From Rubrivivax sp. (GTDB taxonomy: Bacteria > Pseudomonadota > Gammaproteobacteria > Burkholderiales > Burkholderiaceae_C): 38,708 nt of DNA. A program made the position numbers and the translations under genes. Numbering within the stretch: the stretch's first letter is position 1; every line of letters begins with the position of its first letter. The DNA is taken from positions 1-38,708 of the forward strand of contig JAHCKS010000044.1 in assembly GCA_026125665.1 (NCBI GenBank), in the 5' to 3' direction. The notes beneath the pieces are model-generated. The model ran no database searches. It saw only the letters and a program-made list of their open reading frames with translations, and was not told the origin of the DNA. Positions 9,216 to 17,099 of this stretch are shown piece after piece.

Positions 9216-10589
9216 TCATTGCACGATGTCGACGCGCGCCGCCTCGAGCGCGGCGATCGCCTCGGCCAGGCGCGAGTCCACGCTCACCCACCCGCGCAGC
9301 GCCTTGCGCGCCGCGGCAAGCGCACGCTCGAGGTGGCGCAGGGCCAGCGGATGCAGGTCGGCATCGGCGAGCACCTCGATCGCGTCCTCGGTCTCGGCCA
9401 CCGCCTGGCGCAGCGGCGAGCCGCGCGCCGTGCGGCCGTGGCCGCCGGCCCGGCGCGTGGCCTGCAGAAGCTCGGTGGCCTGGCGGATGTTCTCCAGCGC
9501 GTTGATGACGCGCAGGAACGAGGCCACCGCCTGCACCTGCGTCGCGTCGAGCTTGATGCCGCCGCCGGTGGCTCCGGCGAGCAGGCGGCCGGCCGGCGAG
9601 TTGTTGAACGCGTCGCCGTTGTAGAACGCCACCGCGCCTTCGAGGGTGGCCACGGCGTTGTTGTGGAAGAACGGCGGCGTGTCGGCCGCTTCGACGAGCG
9701 ACGGCGTGTTGAACGTGCCGTCGCCGGGGATGCCCAGGCCGTCGTCGCGCGGCACGCGCTGCGCCGTCAGCTTCGCCGGCTGGTCGGGCAGGTTCTCCAC
9801 GCCGGTGTCGAAGTTCTGGTTGCCGATGGGGCCGGCGCCGAAGTTGGCGTTGGCGCCGGCGTTCTCGTGGCAGAAGTTGCACTTGCCCAGCCGCCCGTCG
9901 AGGAAGATGGCCTGGCCGCGCTGCGCCACCACGTCCTTCAGCGGCAGCGGCAGCGCGAGCTCCTGCTGCCGGCCGAGCGAGAGCTGGAAGGCCTCCATCG
10001 CGTCGAGCTCGTCGGCCGTGGGCAGGCGGAAGTCGACGCCGGCGACGCGGTTCAGCGTCTTCGTGAAGTGCTGGATCACGGCGCCGGTGGCGAAGGCGCG
10101 CAGCGAGCCGTCGCCGGGCGCGCCGTCGCCCGACCAGCCGGTGCGCGGCCCCTGCGGGCTGGCCACGGAGACGCGCATGCCCAGCGTGTGCGGGATGCCG
10201 CGCATGACGAAGCGGTTGGCCAGGTCGTCGAAGCCGTCGAGGTTCTCGACGATCAGCGCGAACTGCCGCATCAGCACCGGGTTCTCGAAGTTGCGCGCCA
10301 GCGCCGGCACGAACTCGGCCACGAACAGCGGGTCGTTCGGCGGCAGCGTGGCGATGAAGCGCGCGTCCAGCGTGAGGTTGTTCTCCACCGGATGGCAGGT
10401 GCCGCAGGTGCGGCCGTTGCCGCCGAAGGTCTCCTCGAAGAAGAGCTTGCGGCCCTTGGCGACGAGCGCCGCCTGCGGGTCGGTGGGGGCGGGGGGTGCC
10501 GTGTCGCAGCCCCCCACCAGCACCGCCACCGCCGCGGCGCCGCACAGGCCGGCGGCGAGCCACGCCGCGCCGGCAGGCCGATGGCCCAT
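9216..10589 (-). CDS. Di-heme cytochrome c peroxidase family lipoprotein
   Basis: 457 residues from ATG 10589, with GGAGGAG directly upstream. The N-terminus is a lipoprotein-type signal (AVAVLVGGC, lipidated Cys28), placing it in the periplasm on a membrane anchor. Two c-type heme sites are visible: CGTCH (Cys62-His66) and CNFCH (Cys237-His241), spaced as in bacterial di-heme peroxidases of the CcpA/MauG superfamily. The substrate could be H2O2 with electrons from a small cytochrome, or another oxidation as in MauG-like members; this cannot be settled here. The C-terminal ~85 residues after the peroxidase core form an extra Ala-rich helical extension (AETEDAIEVLADADLHPLAL). The next gene, a small secreted protein, overlaps its stop codon. 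Confidence 0.88.
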   Translation of the reverse strand: MGHRPAGAAWLAAGLCGAAAVAVLVGGCDTAPPAPTDPQAALVAKGRKLFFEETFGGNGRTCGTCHPVENNLTLDARFIATLPPNDPLFVAEFVPALARNFENPVLMRQFALIVENLDGFDDLANRFVMRGIPHTLGMRVSVASPQGPRTGWSGDGAPGDGSLRAFATGAVIQHFTKTLNRVAGVDFRLPTADELDAMEAFQLSLGRQQELALPLPLKDVVAQRGQAIFLDGRLGKCNFCHENAGANANFGAGPIGNQNFDTGVENLPDQPAKLTAQRVPRDDGLGIPGDGTFNTPSLVEAADTPPFFHNNAVATLEGAVAFYNGDAFNNSPAGRLLAGATGGGIKLDATQVQAVASFLRVINALENIRQATELLQATRRAGGHGRTARGSPLRQAVAETEDAIEVLADADLHPLALRHLERALAAARKALRGWVSVDSRLAEAIAALEAARVDIVQ

Positions 10590-10768
10590 GATCTCCTCCG
10601 ATCGTGGTTGCTTCGGTGCGGGCGATGTTAGGCCTGCCGCGTGGCGATGCAAGGGTCGCTGCGCGGCGGCGCCGGTGCGCGACCGAGCATCGTCCCCCGG
10701 CGGGACGACGCTGGCGCGGAACAGCCCTGCCTGAAGTGGAGGCGAGGTGCGCCGCGCGCCCCGCGACC

Positions 10769-11773
10769 TCAGGCCACGCAGCCCGCGGCCACCTTGGCCG
10801 TGACCTCGGTGGCCACCGGCTCGGGGATGCGGTAGCCGTAGCGCACCGCGGTGATCTCCGCGAGGATGCTCACGGCGATCTCCGGCGGCGTGCGCGCGCC
10901 GTTCTTCAGCCCCACCGGGCCGTGCAGGCGCGCCAGCGCTTCGTCGGAGAGGTCGAAGTGCTCCTTCAGCCGCTCCTTGCGCTTGGCCTGGTTGGCGCGC
11001 GAGCCGATCGCGCCGATGTAGAAGGCCGGGCTGACGAGCGCCTCCATCAGTGCCATGTCGTCGAGCTTGGGGTCGTGCGTCAGCGCGACGATGGCCAGAT
11101 GGCCGTCGGGCTGCAGCGCGCGCACGGTGTCGTCGGGCATCGTGCGCACGAGCGTGGCCCCTTCGACCTTGAAGCCCTCGGCGTACTCGTCGCGCGGGTC
11201 GCACACGGTGACCTGGTAGCCGAGCGCATGCGCCATCGGCGCCAGGTACTGCGTCAGCTGCCCGGCGCCGATGATCAGCATGCGCCAGCTCGGCCCGTGG
11301 TGCGTGACGAGCTCGCGCTCGCCGAGCACCAGCTCGTCGTTCGGCGTGCCCTCCTCGAGCGTGACGTGGCCGGTCTGCAGGTCGAGCCGGCGGCGCACGC
11401 GTTCGCCGCGCTGCAGGCGTTCCAGCAGTTGCGGCAGGCGCGAATGCGGCCCGACCGCTTCGAGCACCAGCTCGATCAGCCCGCCGCACGGCAGGCCGAA
11501 GCGGTGTGCGGCGTCGGCGTCGATGCCGTAGCGCACGACCTGCGGCTTGCTGGTGGCCAGCGTGCCGGCGCGCGCCTTGTCGACGAGATCGTCCTCGATG
11601 CAGCCGCCGGAGACGCTGCCGGCGATGAGCCCGTCGTCGCGGATGGCCACCGCCGAGCCCGGCGGCCGCGGCGCCGAGCCCCACGTGCGCACGATCGTGC
11701 CGAGCGCCACGCGGTGGCCGCTCGCTGTCCAGGCGGTGACCTGTTCGAGGATCTGGCGGTCGACGTTGTCCAT
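10769..11773 (-). CDS. XdhC/CoxI family protein (molybdenum cofactor maturation)
   Basis: 334 residues from ATG 11773. The N-terminal half carries the XdhC_CoxI signature: GTIVRTWGSAPRPPG, then SVSGGCIEDDLV, then GLPCGG with the conserved Cys. The C-terminal half is the Rossmann-like XdhC domain (MLIIGAGQLTQYLAPMA, VCDPRDEYAEGF, GAIGSRANQAKR). Members bind molybdenum cofactor and help sulfurate and insert it into xanthine dehydrogenase or related hydroxylases. No molybdenum hydroxylase gene is present in this window, so the client enzyme must be encoded elsewhere. It is separated by 179 bp from the peroxidase gene downstream; that gap shows nothing I can call. Confidence 0.9.
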   Translation of the reverse strand: MDNVDRQILEQVTAWTASGHRVALGTIVRTWGSAPRPPGSAVAIRDDGLIAGSVSGGCIEDDLVDKARAGTLATSKPQVVRYGIDADAAHRFGLPCGGLIELVLEAVGPHSRLPQLLERLQRGERVRRRLDLQTGHVTLEEGTPNDELVLGERELVTHHGPSWRMLIIGAGQLTQYLAPMAHALGYQVTVCDPRDEYAEGFKVEGATLVRTMPDDTVRALQPDGHLAIVALTHDPKLDDMALMEALVSPAFYIGAIGSRANQAKRKERLKEHFDLSDEALARLHGPVGLKNGARTPPEIAVSILAEITAVRYGYRIPEPVATEVTAKVAAGCVA

Positions 11774-11847
11774 GCGGCGGGCCTCGTGTGGGTCGCCACG
11801 CGCCGGCGTGGCTCCTGGCCGCATTGTGCCCCTCGTGGGGCAAGCCT

Positions 11848-12219
11848 TCAGAAGCGGCGCTCGATGGCCAGCGACACCGGCTGCGTGCGGTGCGGCACCC
11901 ACAGGATGCGCGGTGCGTAGGCGCCGTGGCCGATGGTGGCGGCCACGGCGAGCAGCGGCACGACCTTCGCTTCCGGGTACCCGGTGGCTGCGGCGGCCGT
12001 GAGCGTGACGTCGGTCAGCGGGCCGGCGTTCCAGCCGGTGCGCCAAGTCCAGCCGGCATAGACCGTGTCGCCGTTCACCGAGTTGCGGTAGGCGCCCAGC
12101 GTGGCGCCGCTGGGCATCACGGCGTAGGCACCGAGCGTGACGGTGCGCGGGTGCGCGCCGGGGTCGAGGTCGCCGAGGTGCGCGCTCAGCAGATGCAAAC
12201 CGAGGATCCAGCCTTCCAT
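11848..12219 (-). CDS. Conserved hypothetical protein
   Basis: 123 residues from ATG 12219; the frame stays open upstream, but that part is low-complexity Arg/Pro sequence, so the Met before EGWILGLHLLSAHLG is preferred. The protein has alternating hydrophobic beta-like stretches (YAVMPSGATLGAYRNS, DTVYAGWTWRTGW, LTDVTLTAAAATGYPE) and ends in SLAIERRF, a terminal Phe as in outer-membrane beta-strand proteins. There is no signal peptide. I recognise the general type as a small conserved protein seen in proteobacteria and phages but cannot assign a function. No good ribosome-binding site precedes the start. It lies 74 bp upstream of xdhC in the same orientation. Confidence 0.65.
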   Translation of the reverse strand: MEGWILGLHLLSAHLGDLDPGAHPRTVTLGAYAVMPSGATLGAYRNSVNGDTVYAGWTWRTGWNAGPLTDVTLTAAAATGYPEAKVVPLLAVAATIGHGAYAPRILWVPHRTQPVSLAIERRF

Positions 12220-12416
12220 GCCAGTGCCCGTGGGAGGGAGAGAGCGATGGAGGGCATATCGGCCGCGCCGCGGCGCGCCAAAGGGTCGCAAAGGATCGGG
12301 AAGCGGCGAACTGGGCGGCAATGGCCGGCCAACTCCGCGGTCTTTGGCAAACTCCGGTCGGAATGTCGAGAAAGGACGGCCGCGCCACGCGACGTCCCCG
12401 AGCCCGGGCCCGCCAC

Positions 12417-12815
12417 ATGCCGCCAAGCACCGCCGCCGTGGCCACCACGGTGGTCATCTACGCCAAGGACAAGGACCGCGTCGCCGAGTTCTACCGGCGC
12501 ACCCTCGATCTCGCCGTCAGCGAGTGGGAAGACGGCTTCAGCATCCTCACCGGCGCGCAGGTCGAGGTGCGCGTGGTGCGCATGCCGGTGGCGGTGGCAA
12601 GCCAGGTGGTCATCACGTCGCCGCCCGAGCGGCGCGAGCACATGCCGGTGAAGGCCTCGTTCCTGGTCGGCAGCTTCGCCGCGGTGCGCGAGGCGGCCGA
12701 GGCCACCGGCGGCGGGCTCGAGCCGGCCGAGGCCGAGTGGACGTGGCACGGCACCGTGCACCTGGACGGTTTCGACCCCGAAGGCAACGTCGTGCAGTTC
12801 CGCCGCCGCGCGTGA
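12417..12815 (+). CDS. VOC (glyoxalase/dioxygenase fold) family protein
   Basis: 132 residues from ATG 12417; an alternative ATG at 12363 adds 18 mostly basic residues with no structure. The fold signature is the N-terminal strand plus helix VVIYAKDKDRVAEFYRRTL and the C-terminal HLDGFDPEGNVVQFRRRA. The usual metal ligands of glyoxalase I and ring-cleaving dioxygenases are not evident: the first strand lacks His, and the closing acidic residue is Gln in VVQF. It is therefore more likely a binding or non-metal member than a classical lyase. It stands alone between divergent and convergent neighbours, with a 197-bp gap upstream that shows no convincing promoter. Confidence 0.8.
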   Translation: MPPSTAAVATTVVIYAKDKDRVAEFYRRTLDLAVSEWEDGFSILTGAQVEVRVVRMPVAVASQVVITSPPERREHMPVKASFLVGSFAAVREAAEATGGGLEPAEAEWTWHGTVHLDGFDPEGNVVQFRRRA

Positions 12816-12891
12816 GGCGCGCGTGCCCGCGTCCTTCGAAGGCTTCTTCGAACGCTCGTGGGCGCGCGCCTGGGGCACCTTGTGCGGTTCG

Positions 12892-12911
12892 GGCGGCTCG
12901 GGCGGGCCGCC
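12892..12911. terminator. Candidate hairpin between convergent genes
   Basis: GGCGGC and GCCGCC pair across an 8-nt loop in the 160-bp gap between the VOC gene and the convergent hydroxylase gene. A 10-bp palindrome, CCTTCGAAGG at 12833-12842, lies in the same gap. Chance occurrence in such GC-rich sequence is quite possible. Confidence 0.25.
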
Positions 12912-12975
12912 GGGCACGGGCGCAGTCGGCGGCCAGGCCCTGCGTGACGCGCACGTGCCGGAGCCGCTGCCGCGC

Positions 12976-13842
12976 TCAGCGCGTCGCGTGCTGGCCGTGC
13001 CAGTCGCGGCGATTGATGGCGTAGCCGTCGACCTCGCCACGGAACGGCAGCATCAGCATGCCATCCAGGCGTGCCACCTCGTGGGGATCGCGGTGATCGT
13101 GGATGCCGATCGTCATCGCCTCGTGGCCGGCGCGCGGCTGCGCCCGGTAGGTGCCGAACAGCCGGTCCCACCAGGGCAGGTTGAAGCCGAAGTTGGAGTT
13201 GGTCTCGTCGTCCTCCGCCGAGTGGTGCACGCGGTGCATGTCCGGGGTGACGACGAACCAGCGCAGCACGCTGTCCAGCGCGGCCGGCAGGCGGACGTTG
13301 CCGTGGTTGAACATCGCCGTGGCGTTGAGCAGCACCTCGAAGATCACCACCGCCAGGACCGGCGGCCCGAGCACGGTGATGGCCGCGAACTTGATCAGCA
13401 TCGACAGCGCGATCTCGATCGGGTGGAAGCGCGCGCCGGTGGTCACGTCGTAGTCCAGGTCGGCATGGTGCACGCGGTGCAGCCGCCACAGCGCCGGCAC
13501 GGCGTGCACCATCACGTGCTGCAGCCAGATCACGAAGTCCATCGCGATCACGCCCATCGGGACGGCGATCCAGAACGGCACCTGGAAGTGGTTCAGCAGG
13601 CCCCAGCCGTTGGCCGCACCGAAGGCGGCGATGCCGGCGGCGGCCAGCGGGAACACCAGCCGCAGCAGCAGCGTGTTCAGCGCCACCAGCCCCAGGTTGT
13701 TCGCCCAGCGCAGGGCCCTGGACACGGTCGGTGCGCGGCGTGGCGCCACCACCTCCCACAGGGCGATGACGGCGAAGATGCCGACGAAGAAGGACAGCCG
13801 GATCGCCGGCTCGTGCGCGAGGATGAGGGCTTCGACGTCCAT
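12976..13842 (-). CDS. Sterol desaturase / fatty acid hydroxylase superfamily membrane protein
   Basis: 288 residues from ATG 13842, with GGAG six to seven bases upstream. About four to five membrane segments surround the histidine boxes that bind a di-iron centre: WLQHVMVH, then LHRVHHAD, then MHRVHHS near residue 225, plus HPIE between them. This is the fatty-acid-hydroxylase/C5-sterol-desaturase architecture, which uses O2 to hydroxylate or desaturate lipids at the inner membrane. The substrate is unknown; bacterial members act on carotenoids, fatty acids or hopanoids. It is divergent from the ArsR-rhodanese gene with 82 bp between start codons, so the two may share control. Confidence 0.88.
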   Translation of the reverse strand: MDVEALILAHEPAIRLSFFVGIFAVIALWEVVAPRRAPTVSRALRWANNLGLVALNTLLLRLVFPLAAAGIAAFGAANGWGLLNHFQVPFWIAVPMGVIAMDFVIWLQHVMVHAVPALWRLHRVHHADLDYDVTTGARFHPIEIALSMLIKFAAITVLGPPVLAVVIFEVLLNATAMFNHGNVRLPAALDSVLRWFVVTPDMHRVHHSAEDDETNSNFGFNLPWWDRLFGTYRAQPRAGHEAMTIGIHDHRDPHEVARLDGMLMLPFRGEVDGYAINRRDWHGQHATR

Positions 13843-13889
13843 GTCAGGCTCCGGGGCGACGCCGGCGATCGGCTCGTGCCCGAGCTCGA

Positions 13890-13917
13890 TTGCCTTGGTT
13901 CGCAAGATCGTTAGAAT
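13890..13917 (+). promoter_or_regulatory. Candidate sigma-70 promoter of the ArsR-rhodanese gene, with overlapping dyad
   Basis: TTGCCT (13890-13895) and TAGAAT (13912-13917) are separated by 16 bp. Transcription would start at about 13924-13925, essentially at the ATG at 13925. An imperfect dyad at 13899-13916 (TTC..A.GATC.T..GAA, six of nine pairs) overlaps the -10 element and could be the operator of the encoded regulator. Confidence 0.5.
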
Positions 13918-13924
13918 GTACACC

Positions 13925-14587
13925 ATGAACAACCGGACACTCAAGGACCTTCTCTACGAACAGGTCGCCCGCGTGGGCAAGGCGCTGGCCAGCCCGAAGC
14001 GGCTGGAGATGCTGGAGATGCTGGCGCAGGGAGAGAAGTCGGTGGAGGCGGTCGCCGAGGCGGTGTCCGTCGACATCAAGCTCGCCAGCGCGCACCTGAA
14101 GGCGCTGAAGGAAGCGCGCCTGGTGCAGAGCCGGCGCGACGGCAAGCGCATGCTCTACCGGCTGAGCGGGCAGGACGTGGCGCAACTCGGCGTCACGCTG
14201 CGCCAGGTGGCCGAGGAGCACCTGGTCGAACTGCGCCTGGCCGTGCAGCAGATGATGGCCGAGCCCGAGCGGCTGTCCAGGGTCGGCCGCAAGGAGCTGA
14301 TGGCACAGGCCAAGCGCGGCGAGGTCGTCGTGCTCGACGTCCGCCCCCCGGACGAATACGAGACCGCGCACCTGCCCTACGCGCGCTCGATGCCGCTGGC
14401 CGAGCTCACGCACCGCCTGTCGGAGCTGCCGCGCGACGTGGAGATCGTCGCCTATTGCCGTGGGCCGTTCTGCCTGATGTCCGACGAGGCCGTGGCGCTG
14501 CTGAAGAAGCGCGGCTTCCAGGCGCGCAAGACCTTCGACGGCGTCAGCGAGTGGCTGGCAGCAGGGCTGCCGCTGTCCCGGAGCTGA
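13925..14587 (+). CDS. ArsR-family regulator fused to a rhodanese domain
   Basis: 220 residues. Residues 1-95 are a winged helix of the ArsR/SmtB type (RVGKALASPKRLEMLEMLAQ, then SAHLKALKEARLVQSRRDGK). Residues ~120-220 are a rhodanese domain (VVVLDVRPPDEYETAHLPYA) with a catalytic-type loop YCRGPFC containing two Cys, one at the persulfide-forming position. Such fusions are thought to sense reactive sulfur or thiol redox state through the rhodanese Cys. The classical ArsR metal-binding Cys pair in the DNA-recognition helix is absent, which agrees with a non-metal signal. ATG 13925 follows a promoter-like sequence so closely that the mRNA may be leaderless; ATG 13916 is an alternative start. 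The DsrE gene follows after 29 bp. Confidence 0.9.
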   Translation: MNNRTLKDLLYEQVARVGKALASPKRLEMLEMLAQGEKSVEAVAEAVSVDIKLASAHLKALKEARLVQSRRDGKRMLYRLSGQDVAQLGVTLRQVAEEHLVELRLAVQQMMAEPERLSRVGRKELMAQAKRGEVVVLDVRPPDEYETAHLPYARSMPLAELTHRLSELPRDVEIVAYCRGPFCLMSDEAVALLKKRGFQARKTFDGVSEWLAAGLPLSRS

Positions 14588-14616
14588 CCGTCGTTCCTTC
14601 GATGCGGGAGACCGAC

Positions 14617-14967
14617 GTGGCCTCGACCCTGTTCATCCTCAACGATGCGCCCTACGGCAACGAGCGGGCCTACAACGGGCTGCGCCTGGCCGGCGCGCTG
14701 GCCGCCAAGGAAGGCGAGTCGGTGCGTCTGTTCCTGATGGCCGACGCGGTGGGCTGCGCCAAGAGCGGTCAGAAGGTGCCCGAGGGCTACTACAACGTGC
14801 AGATCATGCTGGGCAAGGTGGCCCGCAAGGGCGAGCTCGGCCTGTGCGGCACCTGCATGGACGCGCGCGGGCTGCGCGACGAGGAGCTGATCGACGGCGC
14901 CCGCCGCGGCACGCTGGCGCAGCTGGCGGACTGGACGGCCGAGGCCGACAAGGTCCTGGTGTTCTGA
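14617..14967 (+). CDS. DsrE/DsrF-like small sulfur-relay family protein
   Basis: 116 residues from GTG 14617, which has GGGAG seven bases upstream. ATG 14602 is an alternative, but nothing like a ribosome-binding site precedes it and the family normally begins at the STLFILND strand. The chain shows the DsrE fold: STLFILNDAPYGNERAYNGL, then VRLFLMADAVGCAKSG, then LGLCGTCMDARGL, ending in DKVLVF. Cys in GCAK and the CGTC pair are candidates for persulfide handling. DsrE-type proteins pass sulfane sulfur between carriers. Position directly after an ArsR-rhodanese regulator supports a role in sulfur transfer or sulfide response. Confidence 0.87.
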   Translation: MASTLFILNDAPYGNERAYNGLRLAGALAAKEGESVRLFLMADAVGCAKSGQKVPEGYYNVQIMLGKVARKGELGLCGTCMDARGLRDEELIDGARRGTLAQLADWTAEADKVLVF

Positions 14968-14977
14968 CCGCGAGCCC

Positions 14978-16060
14978 GTGACTGCGAAGCCCGTGAGCGC
15001 GGCTCCCGAACTCGGCGTCATCGAGGGCTACTTCGGTCGGCCGTGGCAACACGCCGATCGCAAGCTGGTGATCTCGCGCCTGCGCGAGCTGGGGTACACG
15101 TTCTTCCACTTCGCGCCGAAGGCCGATGCCCTCCTGCGGCGCCGCTGGCGTGACAGGCATCCTGACGCAGCGTTGGCCGAGCTGGCCGACCTGTCGGCTC
15201 ACTGCCGCGGCCTCGGTTTGCGGTTTGGCGTGGGCCTGAGCCCCTACGAGCTGTACCGTGACTTCAGCGGGGCGGACAAGGCCGCCTTCATCGAGAAGGT
15301 CCGTTCGCTCGACGCGATCGGCATCGACGATCTGGCGATCCTGTTCGACGACACCCGCGGCGATGTGCCGGACCTTGCGGCCCGCGAAGCCGAGATCGTG
15401 CACACCGCGATGGCCCATACCCGCGCCAGCCGCTTGCTCATGTGTCCGACCTACTACTCCGACGACCGCATGCTCGACGTCGTGTTCGGCGAGCGGCCGG
15501 CGGGCTACCTGCAGGACCTGGGCCGCCGGCTCGACCGACAGGTCCGCGTGTACTGGACGGGCGAGGAGATCTGCTCGCGCGAGTTCAGCCCGGGCCACCT
15601 GGCCCGCGTGGCCGAGGCCCTGGGCCGCAAGCCGACGCTGTGGGACAACTACCCGGTCAACGACGGCCCGCGCATGTCGCGCTTCCTTCACCTGCGCGGC
15701 TTCACGGGGCGGCGCCCCGAGATCGCCGGGCACGTGGCGGCGCATGCGATCAACCCGGCGCTGCAGCCGCACCTGGGCCTCATTCCCGCGGCCACGCTGG
15801 TGTCCAGCTATCGAGAGGGTGCGGACTACAGCTACATGAGCGCCTTTCGCGCTGCCGCGCGGGCGCTGGCCGGTGCGCAGCTGGCGGCCCTGCTCGAGCA
15901 GGACCTGCACGCCCTGCAGGACCGCGGCTTCGACCAGCTGGGAGAAGACCGCGAACGACTGCGCGAACGCTATGCGGCCGTGGACCACCCGATGGCCGTG
16001 GAAGTCGTGCGCTGGCTGGACGGCGCCGACACGGTGGATGGCTGGCTCGAGCAGGCCTGA
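14978..16060 (+). CDS. GH84-type beta-N-acetylglucosaminidase, catalytic domain only
   Basis: 360 residues from GTG 14978, ten bases after the DsrE stop. The N-terminus begins directly with the family hallmark GVIEGYFGRPW, followed by the barrel strand FFHFAPKAD and the double-aspartate catalytic pair in LAILFDDTRGD (Asp124 and Asp125), then WDNYPVND. These are the features of glycoside hydrolase family 84 (O-GlcNAcase/NagJ type), which uses substrate-assisted hydrolysis to remove beta-linked GlcNAc. There is no signal peptide and none of the accessory domains of secreted GH84 enzymes, so it should act in the cytoplasm. Its substrate is uncertain: glycosylated proteins or small GlcNAc conjugates. 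It probably belongs to the run starting at 13925. Confidence 0.85.
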   Translation: MTAKPVSAAPELGVIEGYFGRPWQHADRKLVISRLRELGYTFFHFAPKADALLRRRWRDRHPDAALAELADLSAHCRGLGLRFGVGLSPYELYRDFSGADKAAFIEKVRSLDAIGIDDLAILFDDTRGDVPDLAAREAEIVHTAMAHTRASRLLMCPTYYSDDRMLDVVFGERPAGYLQDLGRRLDRQVRVYWTGEEICSREFSPGHLARVAEALGRKPTLWDNYPVNDGPRMSRFLHLRGFTGRRPEIAGHVAAHAINPALQPHLGLIPAATLVSSYREGADYSYMSAFRAAARALAGAQLAALLEQDLHALQDRGFDQLGEDRERLRERYAAVDHPMAVEVVRWLDGADTVDGWLEQA

Positions 16061-16089
16061 GCAAGGCCCGAGCCGTCGCGTTGCGCGTG

Positions 16090-16950
16090 ATGCCCCGTAC
16101 CGCCACCGGGCCCGTCGTCGGCCTGGTGGTCTCCCTGGCCCTGCATGCAGGGCTGCTGGTGCTGGCGGCCGGCCACCTGTCGGTGCGCCGGCCGGAGCGG
16201 CCGGCCGAGGTGCCCACGGTCATTCGGCTGCAGCTGCTGCCGACGCCGCCCGAGCTCGTCAGGCCCGAACCCGCGGCCCCGGCGATCGCGCCTGAACCGC
16301 CGGCCCGGCCGGCAGCGACCTTCCCGGCACCGGAGGTCGTTCCGGCGAACGTGCCGGACGTGCCACGCCAACCGGCCTCGATGGCGGCCCCGCCCGCACC
16401 GACGGCCGGGCAGTGGGCCTTCGCCGGCCGGTACACGCTGAAGAACAGCAAGGCCTACCGCCACACCTGGGGCCAGCAGATCCGCAGCATGATGGGCACC
16501 GCCGTCGAAGGGCCCGACCAGGGCATGGTGCGCTTCCGCGTGGAGATCGCGCCCGACGGCTCGCTGGCCGGTCTCGAGACCCTGTGGTCCACGTCGCCCG
16601 TCGCCGAGCGGCTGGCCCGCCAGGCCATCGCCAGCATGCCGCGCTGGCCGGCCACGCCGACGGGCCGGCCGTTGGTCTTCGAGAAGACCATCTCGTTCAC
16701 GCCGTTTGCCACGGACGGCCCGCCGATCTACAAGGACGACTGCCTGCCCGACCCGCCGGCGTTCGGCAATCCTTTCGCCTGGGACGGCAAGTCGGCCCAC
16801 GAGCCCGCCCGAGGCGAGCCGACCGAGAAGCCGGACCCTCGGGCCATGGAGGACTGCCTCAGGCAACTGCCGCGGGACTCGATCGAGGCGGAGAGCGCAC
16901 ACGATCAGCGCGTGATGGACCGCTGGGGGACCGGCAAGCTCGCACGGTGA
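16090..16950 (+). CDS. TonB-like energy-transducer family protein
   Basis: 286 residues from ATG 16090 (GTG 16087 is adjacent and in frame). A short basic N-terminus precedes one membrane segment (GLVVSLALHAGLLVLAAGHL), then a Pro/Ala-rich periplasmic linker (residues ~45-110: PTPPELVRPEPAAPAIAPEP), then a TonB_C-like domain (VRFRVEIAPDGSLAGLETLW ... RLARQAIASMPRWPATPTG). The domain is followed by an unusual ~75-residue tail with two Cys (DDCLPDPPAFG and MEDCLRQLPRDS). It is larger than plain TonB and lacks a nearby exbBD pair, so it may serve another envelope role. It follows the GH84 gene by 29 bp and could be co-transcribed. Confidence 0.75.
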   Translation: MPRTATGPVVGLVVSLALHAGLLVLAAGHLSVRRPERPAEVPTVIRLQLLPTPPELVRPEPAAPAIAPEPPARPAATFPAPEVVPANVPDVPRQPASMAAPPAPTAGQWAFAGRYTLKNSKAYRHTWGQQIRSMMGTAVEGPDQGMVRFRVEIAPDGSLAGLETLWSTSPVAERLARQAIASMPRWPATPTGRPLVFEKTISFTPFATDGPPIYKDDCLPDPPAFGNPFAWDGKSAHEPARGEPTEKPDPRAMEDCLRQLPRDSIEAESAHDQRVMDRWGTGKLAR

Positions 16951-17099
16951 GCGTCGGGCGCCGGCCCGGGATGCGGGGTGCGCTGCGGCGCGCGACGGCC
17001 GGCGCCGGCTTGTCGATCCAGCCCGCGGTCGTTCGTCGTGCGGGTGAACGTCCACATCCGCCGCTGGGCGTGCCACCCCGACAACCGAAAGGACGCCGC

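Noticed and set aside
9147-10631. Long + strand frame opposite the peroxidase gene
   Set aside because: Repetitive Arg/Val/Glu/His composition and no motifs; the minus strand encodes two CxxCH sites in a full-length family protein.
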